Notes: a model not told the origin generated them from the sequence alone. A DNA stretch of 64,000 nucleotides from Macropodus opercularis (GCA_030770545.1 CM061107.1:8086001-8150000); one strand, 5' to 3'. Positions 9,544-24,010 are shown, numbered from the stretch's first letter. Made by a program: numbers and translations.

Positions 9544-12500
9544 GCTCGCCCCATGCGTGCGAAGCTGTCCAGAGTGGTGTGCTCAGCAGTCGTGCTCGGC
9601 TGCACACTAACACGATGTGACAGGGTAGAAATACCAGTACCGACCGAGCTCTCGCCCACCCACCATCACACACACCGACCGACTCCACCCGCCGCAGCCC
9701 CCCCTCCCATCCTCCACTCGCTCAACCGCTGCACGCCCACACCCCATTGGCTGTCTACTTCCGTCACTCCAAGTCTTCTGCTCAGAGACAGAATCATGCC
9801 CCCCCCCTCCCCTTTTCTTTCACCTCCCCGTGAAGAGTCTTCCTCCTTTTCCTGATCACCAGCAGCACTACATGGCGTCTTCATATGCATCAGTGAGTGA
9901 CGTGGTATCAATTGGGACACATTATGCAATATTCTGTTACGCAACCCCAAATTTTGATATGTTCGCCCGCCCAACCTTTTAAATCGTCTTTTCTTTACTT
10001 TGCTTCCCTTTTTTTCCCGTCACTTTCTCACGGTCGGTTTGCTTCCTAAACGATGAGCCAAGGTGACAGTCACAGGAGGGGACCAGTCGTTTGACATTTG
10101 AGGCTGTCGCAGCTTGAACCCTGACCCCTGCCCCTTCGCAGCTGGTGCGTTCATGCTGATAGGACAAGGAGAAATTTAAATACCACGCTATTATTTCATC
10201 CTAAAACATCTTGATGTCAAAGAACAACAAGACACCTTTCTTTTAACCTTGAGCTACAGTATCTGGGGAAAGTTGACCTGTCATGCGACACCTTGCTTCA
10301 TATTTATACCATTATTCATTTTCACGCCTGGTTGCTGCGGAATGAAAGCCCAGTCTCTAGACACCAAGCAGATCCGCTGAAGCGTTTCTGCTTTCAGTGC
10401 CTTGCTCAAGGACATTTATATTTTAGCTGTTAACTGAGAAGATGGTGTGTGGTCTTTGTTCCCAAGCAGAAGACACTGGAAATGGACAAAGGCAGATTGA
10501 GATGCTTCACTCTTTCTGCAGCGCCTCTAGTAGAAACATGAGTAAACATATATGTTTAATTAAAAGCGTGGAGACTGAAGCCACGGACGCACAGAACTGC
10601 CCCCTCTCTCACCACTTTGACCTTTTCTACAGGAGAATCTATATTAAGCCCGGGCACCCTGTCCATAGTCACTCTCCCTCTCACCACTCCTGCTCTCTGT
10701 GGGCTTACATGCACTTTCCCCCCGCTTCTCCTCGTCGTCCTCCTCCTCCCTCTCCATCCTGTTTTTCTCCATCCTCAGGGAGACAGCTGCATGCAGGAGC
10801 ATTGTGGATCAGTGCGCTTCAACACACCATCTCTAAAAATTGTTGTGGTTTTCTAACGCTGAGCAGGACAGGTGGCTTAATGTGATGCCACGTTTCCCGT
10901 CATCAACCGAACGTTTGTGTCTTTGATTGGTTCAGGATTTGATACAATATCATTTATTTTTCTTTTCGGATTAAAATGTTTACAGTTTATTTTTGTGTTG
11001 AGGGATTTTTCACATATAAACTCTTCTCTCCACTCTCTACTGTATATTAGTGTAGGTCTCACAGCTGTGCTGCCCTGCAGGCATCCATCTTGGATCTTCT
11101 CCATTCCAGTGGATGGGTAGGTGGAGACTACATTTTGGCTCCGTTCCAATCCAGTGGGCATGAAGCAGGCCTCAGAGGCTCCTGGGATTTCCCTTTACAC
11201 CGAACCCTTGTGCCCTCCATTAGCCAATTAGAGGAGAGAATTGCTTAACTGGACATATGAAAGACTGCGTGCAGGCTGTGGGGATCAGGGATAAATCAGG
11301 AGGAACGGAGTCACGAAAAAAGCACCATGGGAAAGCAAAAAACGGAACAGAGAGAAAGTGTGTGTGGTTTAGCTAAACTAAAACAGATAATGTCATAATG
11401 TAGTCTCCTCCTGCTCCTTTTGATCTGATTCATCTGTGGCACATTCCACACTCAAATGTGTATCACAGAATACACAGGCCTGTGATAGATGTTTATGAGC
11501 TAATGTCAATTTTCTTCTGTGAATTTACTGTCAGAGGATGATGAATGCACTCAATATCTCTGGTTATTTATCTCATATATTCTCCTCAGCAGCTCCTACA
11601 GAGGAACCATGTGTCATAATCCCCAATAGGGGTCGTCATTGCCCAGCGCTGTCTCTGAGCGGGGGCTTCTGTTGCAAAACCGCCGGGGCACAATGTGGCG
11701 CAACCTGCCCCGTTGCCATAGCTCTGTCAGAGTAAGTGTGACAAAGGGAATACATCCCTTTGTGTGTTTGCGTGAGTTTAAGTGTGTTATGTGTGTGCGC
11801 GCGCACAGATATAAGAGCAAACAGTGTAGCTGCAGGTGAGAGCTGCAGGGCAGTGTGTGCACCGTGTCACCTCGCCCTCCTTGTTGTGTATGCGTGTGTG
11901 TCCGTGTGCGTGCGTGTCCTTGTCCTGACCATGCTACTGTAACACCCAGATCAATTTATAAGGCCTCTGCCCTTTTCCTGGGGCTGGCTGGGAAATGTGA
12001 TGTGACATGTGGGATGAGCAAGATGGAGTGAGGAGAGAGGAGGAGGAGGAGGGAGAAGATGGGGGGGAAGGGGGGTAAAGACAGGTGATGTTGCTGAAAG
12101 TAGCTCCAGAGGACACCTGAAAAGAAAATGCACAAAGTCAGGCTGTCAAACACAGATGGGCGACGTTGTGACAAACTCCTGCATACGTCAAACAGACAGT
12201 GCAGGACAGCTGTTCTACACAAGTGGACACACGTAGAGAGAGAGAAGCGTCCACAGTGGAGGATTTGTCCAACGACATATTTACAGGTGCAACCAAACAA
12301 ACTCTGTAATCCATCATTAACAGGCTGATATTCACTGGCTTAAGTTTTCAAGAACTATGTATTAGCCCAGCTGCGGTGGCAGACTGTGTTTTTGTGCGCG
12401 TGTTCCTGCCTCCCCCTCTCCCCCAGGATGAGTGTGCTCCATATGTACAGTATGTCAGCGCCGATCAATCAGAGGAAGAGGTGGCAGAGGATGAGTAAAT

Positions 12501-15383
12501 GGAGGGTGTGGAGACTCGCTCGCGTCTACATCAGCGCACGTTTGACTGGGCGTCGCGGATCTGAGGTGAGAAAAAAAGAGGTGCTCTGTTTTTAGGTGTG
12601 GGTGACAGATGGGAGCAGAGAGAGGTGTTCTGCAGGGAGGAGGGATGGATGGAAATAATCTTCTTTTAGTGGTTGTAGCTTCAGGAGAGATATTTGTTGA
12701 ATGCTAGCATTCGTTCCTCCCTTTCTCACTTTATTTCTCTGTCTTTTTAATTCCCTCCCCTCCGCTGTCAGTCTGCATCCTCCTGCCTCTGCGCTGCCCC
12801 ACCCGTGTGTACTTTGACACCCAACTTGGCGCAGCAGTGGGCCGGCCCCAGCCTCCAGTGGCCTAGACCTTAGTCATGTGACGCTGACCTGCTATGTTTT
12901 ACAAGGCAGCGGTGCAGAAGGGGCCTCTGAGTAAAAGGGCTGCGTTCACTAGCGGCAGGAAACAAAGTGCAGCTCAGAGGGGAGACGGGTTATACGTGCG
13001 TGTGGGGGGGGGCTCAGGAAGCCGTATTTCACTGTGTGGATGGAACTCCACTGTAAAAAGTTTGACATGAGTTTTCCAGCGAGGCCCCATTCAAACTTAT
13101 TGCGTTGTTGTCTGCCTGCGATAGAAAGTCTTTGATCAAAGCAAGTTGGATTTTTTCCACCTGGCTGACATTAGATTTTTTCGACTCTTATTGACAGGCT
13201 TACATGAGCTCTGGCCTTAATCTCTTCTCTCCTTCTCAGTCTTCATCTCCCTTCCTCTCTCCCCGCATCACATCTCACGCATCTGAGCCTCCTCTCCAGC
13301 TCCAGATTATTCCCAAACGAGGTGACCTTCGCTATCACTCAGCTCCGTAGAGCTGTAAGTCTGCTCTCGCTTGCTCTGCGGCCGTAATCTATGGCTGGAG
13401 ACGTATCCTGTTGCCATCCCAGCCTCCTACGCGCAAGTACATGCATGTACACGAAAAAGAACATCAGACAGCAAAGTCAGTACACGGAGCAAAACCGCAG
13501 ATACTCACAGGCAAATATGGAGACGTGCGCACAAATACACACTCTCATACACATGTGTGTGATTCCTGGGAGATTTCAGCCCATTAAATAAGTGCAGCTC
13601 CGTCCAGTCTCTCAGATCACCCCCCCGCCTTTGTTCCCCAAATCAGGAACAGCTGTGCTCCTCCACAGTTGTAAGTCACTCACTCAGTGGAAATTTAAAA
13701 GCCATTAACCAAGCCCCTCATTGCTAACCCACCCCTTTGTGTGTATGAGTGTGTCTCTCTGTGTCTGCCTCACTTATCACAGAGGCACATTTGTATGCAC
13801 ACTTGTGTGTGCGCGTTGAAAGTCAACACAGCCCCTCGGCCCTGCGCGCTACGTGTGACGCAGCGTCTCTTAAAGCGGCCTTTCCTGTTAAGGTGCAGAG
13901 ATTTCCCGTAAAAGTGTGGGCTCGTCTGCATCTGCGTTTGCGTCTGCGTGGTCGTGCCACGATCTGCCTCCCACACCTTGATTGCGTCGCTGTGCTCCAC
14001 CAGTGTAGCAGAGGGGTCACAGGAGGTCATGTTGTCTTTGAACATGGAACAACATAAACAAGGCCCAGCTGAAATAGCTCAATGGTTGTCCACTTTCTTG
14101 GCTTAGCCTCCGAATTACCATGCCAGGAAAGAACAACATGCCCGAAGCCTTTCATAAGACAAGCCCATCGAGCTCACGGTATAGATCCAGGCACAGCTGC
14201 ATGCACGAACACCCACAGCATGCAGATGTTCCTGAACGACAGGGAAAGGAGGAGATGAAGGCAAAGGGGAGCGAAGCCGCGACAAAGAAACTCGACATTT
14301 TTCATGCCAAAAGTCAAATCTACGGTTCTTTCCGCTGTTTTTCTTTTGTCTCCTCCCTCTCTTCCCCTCCCTGCTCTATCGCATGTGGAGATCTCTCATT
14401 TCCTGCAGACCCAATGTTGATTTCATAGTGGAGCTCAGGGCTTAGAGTGGGAGTCTGTCAGATGGGTGAGCGGGAACATGGGGAGGTGAAGTGTGGGGTG
14501 CTTCAGGTTCAGGCCAAAACCAACCTTCCCCTCTGCGTTCCTCCACTGACTGCTCAGCGCTGACTTAAAGAATGTGATTTTTAACTCACTGCAATCACAC
14601 ACATCTCTACACCTGAGAGAGGCCGGACATCAGTCACAGCGAAGCAGGAGGCAGCAAGCTGGGCTGAATGGACGCTGACGGAAAAGAAATGTAATAATTA
14701 TAACAGATTAGGAATATTTTGATGTGTGAATATGTAGGGAGATACAATAAAAAGCAGCTGGGACTGTACAGTCTAATATTGACCTTTACTATATAAACTA
14801 AACTCGAATACACTTGTCTTCTTCTTATTTCTACTAGTTTGTTGAGTGGATCTCATTGGTGGAGATCAGAGGAGAGTAGCAACTAGCTCACATGCGTGGC
14901 CGAAAACTGTGGAACACGGCAATTTGGTGCTCTTCACTTCCTTTCTCTTATTGTTAGCATCGATGAGGCCTTCTAGACATGAACAGCTGCGGCCCTCAGC
15001 TTTCACTTCCCCTTCTGTGAAACCACACGTGTATCTGTTACCACAAGAAGTTTCCCAAACGTGGCCTCTAATGCCCCCTGTAGCTCCCTGGTGCCAGCGC
15101 AGGCACACGTGGCTGCAGGCATGTGCACGCAGACACGGGACGCGTTCAGAAGAGATCCAGTGCCGTGTGACACCCGTGTCGTTAACTGATGGCATTTCCA
15201 GACCTGTGAGTTTAGTAACAATTTTAAAGGTGCACATTTGTTTTTGAGTGTGGCAGGGCGGCGTCAGGAACTACAGCTTCCTGTGTGCACATGTTTTAAC
15301 ATTGTCACCTTTGTATGCAGAGATGCGCCTAGTAGCTCGTTACCACAACATACATACCCAACTGAAATACTATGGGTGCCAAA

Positions 15384-15386
<3 letters not shown>
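9544..15386. other. Gene-poor stretch, no supported coding sequence
   Basis: The region begins with a C-rich run around 9660-9840 and continues with G/T-rich patches near 11760-11930 and a purine-rich tract at about 12010-12080. A DR1-type receptor motif is at 10115-10127. No splice-consistent coding exon, tRNA or rRNA was seen on either strand. Confidence 0.55.
10115..10127 (-). promoter_or_regulatory. DR1 nuclear-receptor-type repeat
   Basis: The minus strand reads GGGTCA-G-GGTTCA, two half-sites one base apart, the arrangement used by RXR, HNF4, COUP-TF and PPAR partners. It is less perfect than the DR3 at 8612 and may be chance. Confidence 0.25.

Positions 15387-15416
<30 letters not shown>
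15387..15416. repeat. (CA)n microsatellite
   Basis: An uninterrupted CA run of 15 units. Confidence 0.98.
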
Positions 15417-15420
<4 letters not shown>

Positions 15421-16980
15421 GCCAAACAGAGCGGCATTGCGTGACTGAGGCTTCTCACCTCTCTCTCTCTCTTTCACTCAACGAAAGCACACACCCAAAA
15501 AAATAAAAACGCTCGCCCACAGTAATGTGAGAAGCATGTGTGTGTGCGTACGTGTGGCGGTGCACATGTGTGTTCAGTGTCTGTCTGGAGCACGGTGTGA
15601 CTATGCCCTTGTGTTTTCACGTGCACGCGCTCACGTACGTGCCCGTGTGCACGCGCGCAGACAGCCTGAGCTCCTGCGGCCTCTCGGCCTGCCAAGCCTT
15701 GCTCGAACCAGCTGCAGTTCACATGCCTTGTTTACTTGCTGTCCAGATATGCTCCCACACCTCTCGCCGTAGCCTCAAGCCTTTCATACTGATTTGTGAA
15801 TGAAATCACTGACACACTTTCTCGCACCGACGTCTCTTGGGAGCGGGGTTCAAATGATGCAGTGTGAAGCCGTGGGCTGCAGGAGGGGAACAATAGCTCT
15901 GAGGTGATGTCATTCCTGCTACCAGCATGTAGCCGGTAAATAGATGATTAGACAAAGAAAACACAAATCCAACACCGAGGATGTTGCCGTCAGCCTGTGT
16001 GTGCAGCTGGCTGTCAGACAACATCCCATCCTATTGATCTATTGCACCTCTGCCCACAGGTTGAAAAGCTCAGTGTTACGATGGGGAGGCAGTGGCCAGG
16101 TGGTTAATGAAGCTGTTCTCAGGGTGTCGCTCTATGCCAAGGCGTTAGGGTTTCCCAGGGCTGAGTAATGGATGCGTTCAGGCTCTGTAAAGTGTGTCCA
16201 ACCGCCCTGGTCTGCTGGCACAGAGCGGGCAAACGGAACAGGAAGCGGAGCACTGGCCACACTGGAAGAATCATCTGATGTTGTTGTTGACGTGCAACAT
16301 TTGAACAAGTATTGTAGCAACAAACATGTTGGTTGTGTGCAAAATGTCAGTTGATTGAAGTCGCACTGTCTCATAACTGTGGCTGATGTTTTTTCTTGTG
16401 GTTTTGCAGCGACACCTTCGGCCAAACCACCAGTTGACTCGTGTTAGGTAACGTGTCAATAGCAGAGAGTTTCTTCAACAAGTGCGTCGACTGAACAAAA
16501 CGTCCGATTTAGAGAAAACACGCTTTCCACCCAGTCGCATACTTTTGATGCGGCCTCAACGCTCGCCAGGGGTTTGCAGCGTAGACGTGATGGCTGGAGG
16601 CAGGCGTCTGCAACGACAGGTGCAACAAGTGCACGGAGACAATGGAAGCACTGATGCGTCTAAACAGTCGTTTTCTGCGTCGTTCCAGCGTCTGCGTGAC
16701 TTTAAGTGTGGAGAGTTGCTGCTTGTGAGGGATCCGTTTCAGGATTGTGAACGTGAGACCCCTCTGCTCCCACTCTCCTTTAAACTGGCTGAGCCTATGT
16801 GTGTGCCCCTCACCCCCTCAGCATCCAACCCCTTCCACCCTTTTCCTCCCCCATCCCCCTTTCCTCTTCATGTTTCCTGTTGAGCTGGCTAGACTTCTCT
16901 GACAGATTTACAACTCTGGGGTCAAAGTTTTCCGACAGCGGATAAATCGTACCCCCCCCCTTCTTCTTCACCTGATAAGA
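15417..16980. other. Gene-poor stretch
   Basis: No supported gene. G/T-rich patches lie near 15535-15660 and a pyrimidine-rich patch at 16810-16875. Open frames are short and featureless. Confidence 0.55.
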
Positions 16981-17004
16981 CCCCCCCCCCCCCCCCCCCC
17001 CCCC
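16981..17004. repeat. Poly-C run of 24 bases
   Basis: A perfect C homopolymer, preceded by a shorter C run near 16951-16959. Length is likely unreliable in the assembly because such runs are hard to sequence. Confidence 0.95.
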
Positions 17005-20000
17005 AGCCTTTCATGTGCTGGAGCATCTATGCACGTGAACATGTGTGCGATGCCGTCTGCGTTGTGCGTGTGCACACCAGAGTGTAACAGTTTTAGTGGT
17101 TGAGAGAAAGAATGCAGGACATTGTTGTTAAACCATGAAGGCAGGCTCTTCGTGTTCCAGCGTTTTGTTTTTTTTTGTTTTTGGAGAAGGTCTGCTGATG
17201 TTTTTCCACCCCCTGCTCCTTCTTCTCTTCCCTCCGTGTTTTCGTCTCAGCGTGAAACTCACCCTGCCTTTGTCTCCCCCAGACAGATAGCAGGAGTGTG
17301 CTTCATTCCACCAGCATGCCATCATTTTTATTTTCTTTCCCCCTCTCCATCTCTGTCTCCCTCTCTCTCTTCCACTCACTGTGTCCCTGTGGCTCTCGCT
17401 CTCTCTCATCCCACCCACTGTAAAACTCATTCTCTTTATTTGCCTGTCTTTTATCACTGTGTCTGTGTCAAACATCTTCAGCTCTGCTGGTGCAGACTGT
17501 GGTGAAACACAGTGGGAAGGAGAGAGTCTCGAAACACACACACACAGATCGTGGGCACGTCTCCTTCTCCAGCTCCCTTCTCCTCTTCTTCGGAGGGAAC
17601 TCACAGCTATTGAGCACGGTGACATTGTGATATTTGAATTACTATTATTATTAATACAGAACTTAAATGAGACCTCGGCTCAGACTTAATCTGCTCATGT
17701 GGGCTTGAAAATACCTCTCACACTGGAGGCCTTGCGTTTCTCATGCTGTTTTATTGAGTAAGAGGAGAACCCACTTTTTTTTGGGCAGCACTCCTTAAGC
17801 CTCCAAACCTTGTAAATCAGCGTAGACGTTCTTCTAACGCACCCGTACAGTCAAATCATATTTTACAGTCTGCAACAACAACAACGCTGCTCACACACAT
17901 TCTTCTCATGGTGTTGGATCAATGGCCGTGATTGATTTGGTCGGTGCACTGGCAGCTGGTGCTAATGAATGTTAGCTCGGCTGGTAGGTGCAGACCGTTC
18001 ATCACTGTCAATCACGGTGCGAGTTGAAATACGTCTGAGTCAATCGCTTTCCTCACCTGTGATGGATAATGTCGCTTTTTTTTAGCTTGATATTATATGA
18101 AGGCTGTTTTCTTCAGTGAGCGCTGGAAGTTAAAGGTAAAGCAGAACAATTGTCATGCGTTGAGTTAAATGAAGTGACTTTTCAAGACTTTTGGAGTGTT
18201 TCGCATTTACTGACAGCAGACAATGACAAGTAAGATGGGTTCTGCAGTGCAGCGCAGATATTTGGCTGGAGCCAAACCGGGAATGTTTGAGCTGTGTGGT
18301 ACGCGCCAGGCGTTCAGCTATAAGCAACACACCTCGTGTTCTCACACCAGCTCAGGATCGCTATCTCCCCTGCGCTTGAGAAACACCCTCTAATCATAGT
18401 GATTATGAAATGACACTGAAAATGATGCAGCTATCAAGCTTCCTGTAATCATCATTTTGGAAATGCACCGTTTACACTACACATCAGATGGATGTGATAA
18501 CATCGCATTTATCAAACTTTGGCTGAACCCATATGAGCCAACTGTGTCTTAAGTAAGAGCCGTGACGTTTGAACGAAAACAACTAAAAGGGTGTAAACAC
18601 TCTCATTTGTGGGACACACCCTGGCCACAGGTCATCCTGTTTCACAAACCACATATTCACACACGCAGGCGAACCCACACTTTTGCAGGAAGCGCATCAA
18701 ATATTACAAAACATCACATGCCTTGTGAAACACTTCGTGTACTGCAGCGCCCGCTTTGTCAAGCGCTGACCTTGAATACTTAAGAGGCCCCTTTGGTGGA
18801 GGTTTCTACCTAGTGCTCTTCACACATCAGTGCCATGGGAATGAGTGATATGATGGCATGCGAGGAAGAGAGGAGATGGACTCATCGGCTCACAGAGAGG
18901 AGGGTTCAAACAGAACAGGAGGGAGGGGTGGGGGTGGAGTGGGACCATGTGACACTCCAGGGAAATCTTATGAGAATATGGGGGGGGGGGCTTTTACTGG
19001 AGCGAAAGATTAGGATGAACAGATATACTGACTTTAAGGGATTAACAGATGATCAAACCTGTTGTTCTCTCTTCCACTCTCTCTCCTCTGCCATTCATTG
19101 TCCCCCCATCTTCTTTTTTTTTGTTGAATTCCACTTTGCTCTTTCTTTTCCACACTACTCTTGTCCTAAGCATCTCTATTTGTTCTTGTCCTGAGGGATT
19201 AGGTGAGAATGGACAGAGAGGCAGGACAGACTGAGAGGATGAAAGTTAATGTGGCCATCTGTTCTGGTTTAGTTGATTTCTTTTTTCTTTTTTTTTGGCT
19301 CTGCACACCTTGTGTCACTCTGCTGGTCTTATGCCATAATATCAAGCGACAGGCTTTCTGCTTCAACGAGCCCGTGTCCTTAAAACAGGGGACGAGTGAG
19401 GAGCCAAGATGATGCAGAGAATGAGGCATATAGAGGGATGGGAAAGGAGATATCAAAAAATAATGAGATGTGTAGATGGAGGGGTGGTAGGTCATGGGAC
19501 GAGGGGAGCGGGGATTAAAAAAGTAATGACATCCACCCAGGCTGCCATCATTGGCTCACCTCCTCCCGCTAGCGCCACAGAGGTCAGCTGTTCTATGAGA
19601 GATCCAGCGACCTTTGATGTTAACGTTGCGTGAGTTGTTTGGCTGCTCCTCTGTGGTGGAGAGGCGAGAGAGAGAGACAGACACAGAGAATGGACTGTGC
19701 GCCTGAATCTAGGCCAGTTACGTCTAGAAATGTGAACTCATGTTACCGGTTTCAGCCGCTCTGCCAGTTTGCTGTCCAGCGTGGTGCCTTCACTGTCCTC
19801 CTGTGGCATCTGTTTCTGCCCTGTGCTCTGCAGGACTTGAACAAACGGCCGACACATGAATAAGAGACTCTTTACATGCGCTCCAATGGAACAGCCATCA
19901 TCTGATTATGATGTTTGAATAACAGAAAATCTGAATAAGGCTCTGTTTTGTTTTGCTGTTTTTCATCCACAGTACTTGCTTAAAGACATACTCCAGTCTA

Positions 20001-23000
20001 ACAAGAGCTGCCTTTTCATGTTCTTTACTGACAGTGAAGTATTAAGCACCCGCATTACAATCACTTGTTCTGTCTTACTGGGCTGTTTCCACATTGTTGC
20101 GCTGCACTGAGCCACAGAATCCGTCCTACTCAGCAGCAGCTACAGACACAATAATACAATCACCTGTACAGTATAATAGAAGGTAATTCAATGCAACACA
20201 ACAACAAGCCGTGTTCTCCCAGGCTGAATCAATGCCTCTCTGAACACCACACAGAGTGTTTATTGAAAACCTGCTGCACTTCTTTCAACTCTGCAGCTTT
20301 TACTTTTATTTTTTCTCAAAGTCAGCGGCGATAACAACAATATGACACCGTTTCTGAGCACAAGCCACAGACAAAGAGAACAGAGAGGGCCGTGAAGGAA
20401 GGTCCACGATGACAGCAAAAGGTCGCGACCTTTCCGCTGTTGTGGCCCCACGAAGGCGCTAATCCGAGCAGCGCAGTGCGATCTTAATCTCTGCGTCTGT
20501 CAGCGAGCTGTGCGGCACATCTGGCCACCTCTGGGTGATCAGTCCCACCTGACTCTGCTGCCCCCCTGAGTCCTGCAGTGGCTGCACTGATGTTACAGCC
20601 TCAGTTTGTGCTCGTTCAACTGAACTCACCACCCTAATTGTTCTTATTAAACAGATAAGAAATGAGTTGTTCCCACAGTGCAAGTTGTCATTTGGAGGAC
20701 AGTTTGAACTCTGGCACAGTTTCAGGCCATCTTTGTCCCAGTGGTTTTGTAATTATCTATACAGAACATGCAATACAGACAAAGCACAAGTAGCTGTGAA
20801 CAAGAAACTAAACTTCCTCTTCAATTCACCTCTTGCAGACAGACAGACAAAACCACACAACCAGTGGCAGAGTCAACAGGAAAAGCAGTTGGTTCTTTTG
20901 TGAATCAACTCAAGGGCACAGTAGTGAAAACAACCAGCACGAAAGGATTGTTTTACATGTGCTGAACAAATAAACATGCTTAATATAAAAACTATATTTG
21001 AATAAATTGAACACAAAAGTGCAATATTCGCCCATGTTGTCTGCTGTGTTTAGGGTCCGTCCTTCCACTCAAGGGCAAGGCTGTGCAAAATGAGTATCAT
21101 GCTGCTGTGATTCTCTAGCTGCTCTTGTGCTTTTAGTTTTTTTCCCCCTACAGACAGATCAAAGGAAGTTTTGCTTCCCTGCCTCATTTGGATCAGATCA
21201 GCAGCAGGTTCCTTGTGGATCACAAGGGGGACATTTGGGGATTATGGTCAGTCTTTGCAGCCTGATTCTGCTGGACTCTGTGCGTCTCCTCGCGTATGCG
21301 GTGCCCTGGGAAAAGCAGCACGAGTCACAGATGAGCAACATCTGATCCCAACTGATTACTATATGTGGGTATCATTTCCCATTTGCGTGCCTGCATGCAA
21401 TGAGTCACAGCGACAGTGAGTCATTGTGCCAAACGAAACTAGCGAGTGAAATAGCTTCACTATTTATTAACTGAATTGCTTCAGAATAAAGACATAAAAG
21501 TCGCATCACAGCTGCAGCTCTGCACTAATCTTCATCGTTAATGATCAGTGATGCAGCCCAGCTGAACTGAGAACTGTTTTTCATTTATAAGATGCAGTTT
21601 CTTGACGGAGGGTGCTGAAAACACACGATGTGATAAGATCGCTTGAATTCCTTTGAACTTAGAAACACCAGCCTACAAAGCTCTCATTATAGAAACAGAG
21701 TCATTAGATCGCGCTCATCGCCCGTTCTTTAAAATTAGTCCAGTTTGTACTTCAGCTCCGTGAGTCATCGGGGGCACATTAGTGTAATGGTGACTTACAC
21801 AGGAAACCCAAAAAAGACAGAGTCGAAGATTCGGGTGGTGATAAACGCTTTAACCTCAAATTTCCGTCCCCAAGCTCGTGTTGTTTTCAAGAAAAAAGAA
21901 CTTCATGCCCAGAGTGGCAACTGAAAGCAAACTTCCTTTTCTATTCTCATCGCTGCTAACGTTCTTAAAATTAAAAATAGTTTGTTGCCTTGAAACTGGT
22001 TCACTTCTCCAGGTCAGAGCCTCTTCTCCAGTTTATTTACTCTCCAGCAGAGTTTACTTTGTGTGTTCCCCCCTCTGAGACAGTCTCCTGCTCAGCCATG
22101 CGTTACATCCCTCAGTTCCCATCACTTCCAGGTTTTCTTCAGTTGTTTCCTCTGTTTTTGTCACAGCACGATATAGTAATCAATAAGCCATTAAAAAGGC
22201 GGGTGGCGTCGGCGCAGGGCTTACGTTGCTTATCTAAGGTGGCGCAGGAAAGAAACAGCGAGCGTCAGTTTGAAACGTCACATTTATGCATAACAGAGGT
22301 GTTTGACTTTAATAACTGCATAACTTCTGAAGATGTGGTCAGACATGTGACACAGGAAAGATTTTATTAGCCTTTAATGGCTGCAGTATTTGCCATTTTC
22401 CTGACATTTGAAAGTGTTGACTCTGCAACTTCCTTGAATAACTTTTAAAGCTCCAGTTTATGATGGGTCCTAAAGGAGGGGGAAGACGAGCCGGTTCAAG
22501 GTCAGACGATACTCAGCAGTAATCTTAACCAGGAAGAGGTGTTGAAACCACCCATCCTGTGCGAAGGAATAGCTGCTGGTTTACAAGGAATTCACACGCA
22601 GCGCTCGCACCAGTCACACTAGTTTCCAGCCTCTGCTCTGCTTCGGCGAACTGAAGGCCTTCGCAAAATGATCTAACAGAGCTGAACTACATCACATGAC
22701 AGGAGCGCTCATCCTCCGTTCAGCCGAACATGCACCAGACGAGCATTTCACCGAGTTTATGTGGTGGGTTCGTTCTGTCCTTGCACCTTGTGCGGACCAG
22801 GGCTGAGGTTTCCCTTCATTCTGTTGTCTTCTGACAGTGACAGGCAGTTGGTTGGTGCAGACGTCTGGCATCATCGTTGTCCAGTGGCTGCCTGCAGGGA
22901 TGCAGGGAGGCGCCTCAGAGGGTCTAGACGTGCATGAAGTACAGTAAATGTGTTTGCAAGCTTCCTACACTCTGGTCATTTTGATGCAGTTTAACTGCGT

Positions 23001-23779
23001 TACTGTACGTGTGTGTGTAGGCTCTTTTAGCAGACTGTCGGTTTGAGCATGTGTGTAGTATAAGCCAGTGAACAGTCTGGTATGTTTTGCATCAAAAAAA
23101 AATCAAAGCAGAACAAATCTCTCTGTTGAAGTCTATAAACGTTCACTTCTGCCCGTTTCTGCTTTGCTCCCTCCTCTCCTGCTTTCTCCAACGCTCTTCA
23201 CTTTTTACAGGCTGCCATTTCCACTAAATTAGTGCCCAGTTTATGAAGCTCATTTATTGGCACTAGAGTCTGTGTTTGTGTGATCTGGCATCCAGAGAGG
23301 CAGGCCGGTCCTCTCCAAGCCTCCCTGCGGTTTTGCATTTCTTTTTTCCCCCTCGCTGTTGTTTTTTTCTCCCCCTTTCTTTTTTTTTTTTAACACCAGA
23401 ACGTTGCTGAGCTTAACCGTACATGCTGCTGTTTTTATAGAGAATTAGCACTTCTTTACCCAGCGCTGACTGTGTGGCTCCACACTGGAAGTGTTGCCTT
23501 TAAATCAGCCCTTCCCTTGAAAACCGCACAGGCACGTGCCAAGAGCCACACTTGTGCACACAGAAGCTAACTTTTCTTCTGTCTGTAATCAAAGTATTGA
23601 ATGCGTTTGTACATTTTATGAGGGAAAAGAGTGACAATTAATAAAGGCAGCAAGCTGCCGAAGGTTGTTGTTCATGTTGAAGGTTGTGGAGCTGGTGATC
23701 CATACACTGTTTTCATGATCCATGACGATCTCACTTTCCCCAAAAACTCCTCGCTCTCTTCCCTTCTCTCGTTCTCTCT
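17005..23779. other. Gene-poor stretch with a long pyrimidine-rich tract
   Basis: The stretch at about 17165-17480 is strongly C/T-rich on the plus strand. G-runs occur near 18980 and a T-run at 23380-23391. Open frames up to 165 codons on the minus strand near 17128-17625 are by-products of this bias and show no domain. No splice-consistent coding exon was found. Confidence 0.55.
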
Positions 23780-24010
23780 TCACACATCATCCCCTCCATG
23801 GCATTACAGTGACACCCTGGAGGCTAATTAAGCCTTAATTACATTTGTTGGAATTGATTTGTGATTTAGTCTTTTCTCTGTTGTTCCAGCTCATTGGCCC
23901 CCATAGAAATGTCATTAATGTGCCATTATTTTCACGGGCGGTCTAATTAAAGGGACATACTCTCTGGGTTTCCTCGGATGAGATGTCGGGAAGGAGAACA
24001 TGTTGGCGTA
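23780..24010. promoter_or_regulatory. Candidate conserved non-coding element with clustered homeodomain cores
   Basis: Three TAATTA cores lie within about 125 bp (23825-23830, 23836-23841, 23944-23949), the first two forming a 15-nt inverted repeat. The block is unique, moderately AT-rich, and has no open frame of note. Conservation is inferred, not measured. Confidence 0.35.

Noticed and set aside
9383..9855. Cysteine/valine-rich open frames of 70-147 codons
   Set aside because: They are translations of the (GT)n microsatellite and the following C-rich tract.
16410..16447. 38-nt stretch between GGTTTTGCAG and TTAG|GTAACG
   Set aside because: Splice-like signals at this spacing are common in long non-coding DNA; no partner exon.
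17128..17625. 165-codon minus-strand open frame
   Set aside because: It is antisense to a C/T-rich tract, giving a low-complexity arginine/glycine/lysine product without domain or splice support.
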